A stretch of DNA of 8,925 nt from NCBI GenBank assembly GCA_023458615.1, contig JAEWYV010000056.1, forward strand, positions 1-8,925. The letters are read 5' to 3'. This DNA is from Bacillota bacterium. GTDB lineage: Bacteria > Bacillota > Clostridia > Christensenellales > CAG-138. The first letter of the stretch is position 1; every line of letters begins with the position of its first letter. Under the pieces are notes generated by a model, which saw only the letters and a program-made list of their open reading frames with translations, was not told the origin of the DNA and ran no database searches. Position numbers and translations under genes: made by a program. Of this stretch, positions 5,254 through 8,925 are shown one piece after another.

Positions 5254-6267
5254 TTACACCAGAAATACTTGAATCCAGTTGAACAGATATCCACACAATA
5301 TAATGCCAACCGTACAGATCACTATAAACAGCGCGAGAAGCTTGGGCTTGACCGCTTTTCTGAGCATGATCATCGACGGAAGTGATAGCGTGGTGACCGC
5401 CATCATAAACGAGAGCACGGAGCCAAGCTGCGCGCCTTTGGTGAACAGTGCTTCCGCGATGGGAATCGTGCCAAAGATATCCGCGTACATTGGCACACCG
5501 ATGAGTGTTGCAAGCACAACCCCGAGCGGATTTTTGTTGCCCAGCACAGTGACAATCCACGCCTCGGGAATCCAGTTGTGAATCACCGCACCGATGCCAA
5601 CACCAACGAGCACATACGGAAACACCTTCTGAAACGTATTGACCATCTGCTCTTTGGCGTAGAGCAACCGATCTTTGTATGTTAGATCAGGCGAATCGAT
5701 ATCCACGCTGCCCGCCGTAAGAATGAAACTCTCAACATAGCGCTCCATACGGAGTTTTTCGATCAGCGTACCGCCAAGCACCGCGATGATGAGCCCGAAT
5801 ATGACGTAGACCACCGCAACCTTCGCGCCGAATATGCTCATCAATAGCACCAATGAGCCAAGATCGACCATCGGCGAGGAGATTAAAAACGAAAACGTGA
5901 CCCCGACCGGGAGCCCCGCGGACGTAAACCCGATGAACAGCGGGATAGACGAACAGGAGCAAAACGGGGTTACAGTGCCCAGCAGCGCAGCGACGATATT
6001 CGCGCCAATGCCACGAAACCGACCCAGAATTTTCTTGCTCCGCTCCGGCGGGAAGAAACTCTGAATATAGCTGATCAAAAAGATCAGAAAGCAGAGCAGA
6101 AAAGTGATCTTGATCACGTCGTAGACGAAAAATTGCAGGCTTGCGACCCAGCGATTCGCCGTATCCAGCCCAAGCGTACCAAGAAAGCCGCCAATCAGTT
6201 CATTGAGCCATTTCATCGCGAGTATTTGATTTTGAAAAAAATCCCAGATCGATTTTAGCAGTTGCAC
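5254..6267 (-). CDS. arsP: DUF318/ArsP-family permease, candidate organoarsenical exporter
   Basis: A 337-residue polytopic membrane protein of the PF03773 permease family, which includes ArsP, an exporter of trivalent organoarsenicals such as methylarsenite. It has about eight hydrophobic helices. The diagnostic first-half motif is TVTPFCSCSSIPLFIGF (98-114), with paired cysteines 103 and 105 in or near a membrane helix, followed by GLPVGVTFSFLISSPMVDLGSL. The second-half counterpart is GVPMYADIFGTIPIAEAL (257-274). A cytoplasmic loop lies at about 170-210. The start is GTG (6267-6265), supported by ACGGAG about 7 nt upstream; the next in-frame ATG (residue 18) has no Shine-Dalgarno. It follows arsR by 30 nt. 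Many family members are annotated only as 'permease', so the arsenical substrate is inferred from arsR and acr3 in the same operon. Confidence 0.82.
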   Translation of the reverse strand: MQLLKSIWDFFQNQILAMKWLNELIGGFLGTLGLDTANRWVASLQFFVYDVIKITFLLCFLIFLISYIQSFFPPERSKKILGRFRGIGANIVAALLGTVTPFCSCSSIPLFIGFTSAGLPVGVTFSFLISSPMVDLGSLVLLMSIFGAKVAVVYVIFGLIIAVLGGTLIEKLRMERYVESFILTAGSVDIDSPDLTYKDRLLYAKEQMVNTFQKVFPYVLVGVGIGAVIHNWIPEAWIVTVLGNKNPLGVVLATLIGVPMYADIFGTIPIAEALFTKGAQLGSVLSFMMAVTTLSLPSMIMLRKAVKPKLLALFIVICTVGIILCGYLFNWIQVFLV

Positions 6268-6297
6268 GTTATACTCCGTTTTTTCGGTTTGTCTTGT

Positions 6298-6609
6298 TTA
6301 TTTACAGCCGCAGACCTTCTCGTCCGGCTCGTCTATCGGCGTAGTGATTTCTTCCAGCAGTTCCATGGCCCGTGCGGTACCCGCTGCGCTCAGGCTATAG
6401 TGTGTCCATTTTCCCTCCTGTCGCGCGGAGACAACCCCGGATTCCACCAGAATTTTCATATGGTAGGAAAGCGCGCTCTGCCCGATGCCGATATCCTCTA
6501 CCAACACGCAGGCGCAGCGCTCGCCGCCGCGTAATCGCTCCAATATCTTCAGTCGATTTTCGTCGCAAAACGCCTTGAAAATTCTCGCGTTCTGTTCATA
6601 GATCGTCAT
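6298..6609 (-). CDS. arsR: ArsR/SmtB-family arsenic-responsive repressor
   Basis: A 103-residue winged-helix repressor. The protein dimer binds the operon's operator and dissociates when trivalent arsenic or antimony coordinates cysteine thiolates. The N-terminal helix is IFKAFCDENRLKILERL. The metal motif is GERCACVLVEDI, with Cys32 and Cys34, the same positions as in the plasmid R773 ArsR ELCVCDL motif, here lacking the third cysteine. The recognition helix is IGQSALSYHMKILVESGVV (42-60), and the wing is REGKWTHYSL-like. The C-terminus ends in VCGCK, adding Cys100 and Cys102. The ATG at 6609 is preferred because AGGAG lies 8 nt upstream; an in-frame GTG at 6618 would be only about 3 nt from it. 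It is first in the ars operon and sits directly behind the palindrome at 6626-6641, so autoregulation is expected. Confidence 0.92.
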   Translation of the reverse strand: MTIYEQNARIFKAFCDENRLKILERLRGGERCACVLVEDIGIGQSALSYHMKILVESGVVSARQEGKWTHYSLSAAGTARAMELLEEITTPIDEPDEKVCGCK

Positions 6610-6625
6610 CGCACGCACTCCTCAT

Positions 6626-6641
6626 ATCAAAATATTTTGAT
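6626..6641. promoter_or_regulatory. Candidate ArsR operator, perfect 16-bp palindrome
   Basis: ATCAAAATATTTTGAT is a perfect palindrome, with the ATCAA-N6-TTGAT arrangement known from ArsR/SmtB operators. It lies between the -10 element (6650-6655) and the arsR Shine-Dalgarno, overlapping the expected transcription start. A bound ArsR dimer would block initiation or promoter clearance. Confidence 0.75.
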
Positions 6642-6649
6642 TCGTCTAG

Positions 6650-6678
6650 ATCGTACTTCTCAAATCAAGATTTGTCAA
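6650..6678 (-). promoter_or_regulatory. Sigma-A promoter of the ars operon
   Basis: On the minus strand, TTGACA (6673-6678, 6/6 match) and TACGAT (6650-6655, 4/6) are spaced 17 bp apart. It is the strongest promoter in the window and is positioned to transcribe all five genes from arsR to the CoA-disulfide reductase. No other clear promoter or terminator interrupts the operon. The terminator at 6700-6733 shields it from the upstream transporter gene. Confidence 0.85.
6661..6674. repeat. Second inverted repeat inside the ars promoter spacer
   Basis: CAAATC-AA-GATTTG is a 6-bp inverted repeat with a 2-bp centre, lying between -10 and -35 and touching the -35. It shares the AATC/GATT half-site letters of the main palindrome but in the opposite orientation, with the arms closer together. 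It could be a second contact site for ArsR or for another regulator. Confidence 0.4.
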
Positions 6679-6699
6679 TATGTTTTCTTGCTGTTGCGC

Positions 6700-6733
6700 A
6701 AAAAAGTACGCCGGACACTTTTCGTGCCCGGCG
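6700..6733 (-). terminator. Rho-independent terminator of the MFS transporter gene
   Basis: Read on the minus strand, CGCCGGGCAC (6733-6724) pairs with GTGTCCGGCG (6718-6709) around a GAAAA loop, with one G-U pair. TACTTTTTT follows. This is a strong intrinsic terminator 68 nt after the transporter's stop codon and just ahead of the ars promoter. Confidence 0.9.
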
Positions 6734-6801
6734 TTCAGCCGATCTGTGATTCTAATTGATCTTGCTCATCCGGAGCCTTTTCTGGGGCTCCATAAACCTC
6801 G

Positions 6802-8025
6802 CTATCCCAACCGCACCTCAACTTTGCGCGGATCTTTGACCAGAATAGCCACCGCGAGGTTGACCAGTGAGAGCGCCGCGACCGTGTAGAAGATGTACTG
6901 CGAGCCGAACGTAACCCAGGCCAAGCCGCCCGTAACGCCAACAATGATGGAGACGATATGATCCATCATCATGGCAAGCGAGAGCGTGGGCGTTACATCG
7001 GACGGCTCTACCGCAATGGATTTGAGATAGATGGTGCGGATGATACCCATCTGTGAGGAAAGCCTGTCCACCACGAACAGCGCGGCGGTGACCAACACCG
7101 GCACCCCAACCTTGGCTAACACGCCGGTGTTGAAGCTCTGGGTCAACAGACCGTAGCATAGATAGACAAAAATAAACGAAAACGCATCCGCAAACAGAAG
7201 CTTTTTTACGCCGAAACGGTCAATCCACCTGCCCAGCATCGGCATAAAGAACATACCGAGTGTTGAGGCGATAATGCCCAGCAGCACGATGGTATCCACC
7301 CGTTGTCCAAGGGTCTCAATCAACACCCAGGGGCCAAACACGAGCATAACCTGCTTTTGTACGCCGAAAACAATGGCGAGCAGATAGTAATACTTATATT
7401 CCTTGCGGAAGAGTAGTTTGAGCTTCTCCCGTTTGGTACGCACCTGCCCAACATCCCGCTTGAGCTTAATCAGCAGCGCCATCGCAACCAAGTAGAAGAC
7501 AGCGGCGATGACGAACGGCCATTTGGTCCGGCTTTCGAAGCGAAACACACCAAAGCGAAAGAGGAAGAAGACTGCAAGCCCGGCGATGGTGAGCACCGCG
7601 AAGCTTACCCCGCCGAACTGGCCCATGCGCTTGCCGAGCATGTCCGGTTCGGAAAGCGACATGCCAATGCTATCCCTTAGCGGCATATAGAGATGTACGC
7701 CGAGTGAGTTGATAAACAGAAAGACCAGCATGATGCCGAACGACGGCGTAACCAGACCTAGCACCATCAGTCCGACAGCAGCAATACCCTGCGCCAGAAA
7801 CGCAATGGTGATGTCGCCCAAAAACGATATGGCGCTGATGAGAAAGAAGACGATTACGCCGGGCATTTCCCGCGGAAACTCAATAAGCCCGCGATGGAAT
7901 CCGTCGGTGTGGTAAACCTCTTTAAAGTAGTTGGAGAATAGTCCGTCGCTGAAGCCCGCCGCGAGATTGACCGCGACGACAACCGCAAAAAACAGAAACA
8001 GATCCTTTTTTTGCTTATCCGACAT
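6802..8025 (-). CDS. Major facilitator superfamily transporter, substrate unknown
   Basis: A 407-residue inner-membrane carrier with 12 predicted helices in two bundles of six, separated by a basic cytoplasmic loop at about 188-210 (KLKRDVGQVRTKREKLK). Helices lie near 9-29, 54-70, 72-92, 96-116, 142-160, 169-187, 213-235, 245-263, 277-295, 305-322, 352-373 and 378-396. The MFS motif A appears between helices 8 and 9 as GRWIDRFGVKK (265-275). The N-terminus is NLAAGFSDGLFSNYFKE, followed by RGLIEFPREMPG, which I recognise as a conserved clostridial MFS subgroup with no assigned substrate. AAAGGG lies about 11 nt before the ATG, slightly far. It follows the ADP-ribosylglycohydrolase-like gene on the same strand with a 128-nt gap. 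A role linked to that enzyme's product is possible but unproven. There is no sign that it belongs to the ars operon, since a terminator and promoter separate them. Confidence 0.88.
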   Translation of the reverse strand: MSDKQKKDLFLFFAVVVAVNLAAGFSDGLFSNYFKEVYHTDGFHRGLIEFPREMPGVIVFFLISAISFLGDITIAFLAQGIAAVGLMVLGLVTPSFGIMLVFLFINSLGVHLYMPLRDSIGMSLSEPDMLGKRMGQFGGVSFAVLTIAGLAVFFLFRFGVFRFESRTKWPFVIAAVFYLVAMALLIKLKRDVGQVRTKREKLKLLFRKEYKYYYLLAIVFGVQKQVMLVFGPWVLIETLGQRVDTIVLLGIIASTLGMFFMPMLGRWIDRFGVKKLLFADAFSFIFVYLCYGLLTQSFNTGVLAKVGVPVLVTAALFVVDRLSSQMGIIRTIYLKSIAVEPSDVTPTLSLAMMMDHIVSIIVGVTGGLAWVTFGSQYIFYTVAALSLVNLAVAILVKDPRKVEVRLG

Positions 8026-8067
8026 ACTGGAATTGCCCTTTCAACGCGAAGAATGCTCCCCGCGCTT

Positions 8068-8076
8068 TGGCTATAC
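8068..8076 (-). promoter_or_regulatory. Possible extended -10 promoter of the MFS gene
   Basis: On the minus strand TGGTAGTAT reads as an extended -10 (TG, one base, TAGTAT) about 45 nt before the transporter's ATG. No good -35 element is seen at 16-18 bp. The gene may also be co-transcribed with the gene at 8154-8925. Confidence 0.3.
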
Positions 8077-8133
8077 TACCATAGATGAATCCTCGAAAGA
8101 AAGCGCTTTTTTTGCCTTCGCGAAAGAGTGCGC

Positions 8134-8158
8134 CATAGGCTCCGAATCGAAACCTATG
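8134..8158. repeat. Inverted repeat at the end of the ADP-ribosylglycohydrolase-like gene
   Basis: CATAGG (8134-8139) and CCTATG (8153-8158) form a 6-bp inverted repeat with a 13-nt centre, overlapping the stop codon at 8156-8154. The sequence after it on the minus strand (GCGCACTCTTTCGCG) has no strong U-run. It is too weak to call a terminator with confidence and could be a small 3' hairpin or an operator. Confidence 0.25.
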
Positions 8159-8925
8159 ATTCCATCCTTCCGATACGCTCTATCACAAAATCATCCGCCA
8201 TAACGGTTCCGCAATCCACGCGAAAACCGGCTCCGCCGGAGGAATAGCGCGCGGAGACATCCTCAGCAGAAAGTACGATTTCCCCAACGCGCACGCGCAG
8301 TTGAGTACCCTCGGCGGACAGCCGCATTTCCAGTGGTTGAAACTCGCAATAGCAACAGTGTGTTTTTGCAAGCAGAAGATCGCCCGATGCGTCCCGCAGG
8401 ATCATCGAGAGTGTGTCTCCACCGGTTAGCAGCGCGGCGTAGTATTGTCTATGCCCGCGCGCACGAATAACAAGCCCACAGGCTTCGTTTCGCTGCGGGG
8501 TCAACCGCGCAGCAACGGCGTAATCCGTAAAATCCCGAGTGCCGATGGTCACCACGCCGTTTTCCGCGGGATGCGAGATGCAGAGTGTATTGGTGAGGCT
8601 CACGCCAAAGTTTTTTGCTGAGGAAACAAACATCCGCGCAGCAAACGGCGGCAGGTCGGTGATGGTCTGCATCAAAATACCACGCAAAGCGTAACGCTCC
8701 GGCGCGCCTGTCCAGTCAAGCGAACGCAGCGTAGTGCAGCAGGTATTGTCATTACCGCAGAGCAGCGAAAATCCGGCGCGAACAATCGGCATTCCGCCAA
8801 TCGGCGGAATCGTCCAGCGCAAAAGCGTTTCGCCCGTTTGCAATGCTGTCGCTTCGCCAAATCGGGTTTCGACCGTTCCCCGTATATCAACATAGCAGAT
8901 ATACGGCGTAACGATCGGCGGGTCG
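8154..8925 (-). CDS. C-terminal part of an ADP-ribosylglycohydrolase-family protein (lectin-like region)
   Basis: The frame is open to the right edge, so only the last 256 residues are seen and no start is present. I assign it by resemblance to the accessory C-terminal region of large bacterial ADP-ribosylglycohydrolase-family proteins. A beta-sandwich block contains LLRWTIPPIGGMPIVRAGFSL and then SLDWTGAPERYAL, comparable to the 'LDWLDWSGAP' block. A concanavalin-like jelly-roll follows, with GTRDFTDYAVAARLTP, EACGLVIRARGHRQYYAALL, PLEMRLSAEGTQLRVRVG and GGAGFRVDCGTVMADDFVIERI. This part would bind a ligand rather than catalyse, and the metal-binding catalytic domain should lie upstream, outside the window. 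No membrane segment or signal is visible in this part. It is followed on the same strand by the MFS transporter. A different glycan-binding or hydrolase protein with a similar lectin tail is the main alternative. Confidence 0.55.
   Translation of the reverse strand, partial: DPPIVTPYICYVDIRGTVETRFGEATALQTGETLLRWTIPPIGGMPIVRAGFSLLCGNDNTCCTTLRSLDWTGAPERYALRGILMQTITDLPPFAARMFVSSAKNFGVSLTNTLCISHPAENGVVTIGTRDFTDYAVAARLTPQRNEACGLVIRARGHRQYYAALLTGGDTLSMILRDASGDLLLAKTHCCYCEFQPLEMRLSAEGTQLRVRVGEIVLSAEDVSARYSSGGAGFRVDCGTVMADDFVIERIGRMES

Noticed and set aside
6610..6618. Upstream GTG start for arsR
   Set aside because: It would sit about 3 nt from AGGAG, too close. The ATG at 6609 is 8 nt from it and matches the usual N-terminal length, placing cysteines at 32 and 34.
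8095..8112. AAAGCGCTTTTTTT motif suggestive of a terminator
   Set aside because: The self-complementary AAAGCGCTTT has no loop-forming centre and cannot make a normal terminator hairpin.
1..8925. CRISPR array, tRNA, rRNA, insertion sequence or prophage
   Set aside because: I saw no evenly spaced long direct repeats, cloverleaf, rRNA-like stretch, transposase or terminal inverted repeats anywhere in the window.

Overview
The window looks like a chromosomal segment from an anaerobic, mid-GC Firmicute of the Clostridia type. The basis is the close resemblance of the proteins to clostridial families, purine-rich Shine-Dalgarno sites (AGGAGG-like) before nearly every gene, and classical sigma-A promoters. 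No species can be named. I see no rRNA, tRNA, CRISPR array, transposase or phage gene.

Layout from left to right. (1) 1-596, minus strand: 5' part of carA (carbamoyl-phosphate synthase small subunit), with a promoter at 725-753 and a leader of roughly 120 nt that can fold into competing hairpins. (2) 597-997 has no gene; it holds the carA leader and promoter, a terminator at 796-828 for the gene behind it, and a small helically phased TGCAT repeat cluster. (3) 998-1387, minus: a small Hpt-fold protein whose phospho-accepting histidine is replaced by glutamine. (4) 1613-1933, plus: a 106-residue protein with a small beta-rich 'FGxG ... KxFxFPxAF' module and a charged helical tail, the only plus-strand gene, followed by a strong terminator at 2002-2045.

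(5) 2097-6609, minus: a five-gene, tightly spaced arsenic-type operon in the order arsR, DUF318/ArsP-type permease, Cys-rich thioredoxin-like protein, acr3 arsenite efflux permease, and a CoA-disulfide reductase fused to a rhodanese domain. One near-consensus promoter (TTGACA-17-TACGAT) drives it. A perfect 16-bp palindrome with the ArsR-type spacing ATCAA-N6-TTGAT lies just downstream of the -10, and a second inverted repeat lies in the spacer. ArsR would release the promoter on binding trivalent arsenic or a related thiophilic metalloid. Acr3 would export inorganic As(III), the ArsP-like permease is a candidate for organoarsenicals, and the two redox proteins would supply thiol or persulfide chemistry. 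No arsC lies inside the operon.

(6) 6802-8025, minus: a 12-TM major facilitator superfamily transporter with its own terminator (6700-6733), which insulates it from the ars promoter. (7) 8154-8925, minus: the C-terminal part of a large protein, best read as the lectin-like accessory region of an ADP-ribosylglycohydrolase-family protein, running off the right edge.

The most interesting part is the ars operon, where a CoA-disulfide/persulfide reductase-rhodanese fusion and a Cys-rich thioredoxin-like protein sit among efflux genes. Second is the histidine-less Hpt protein.
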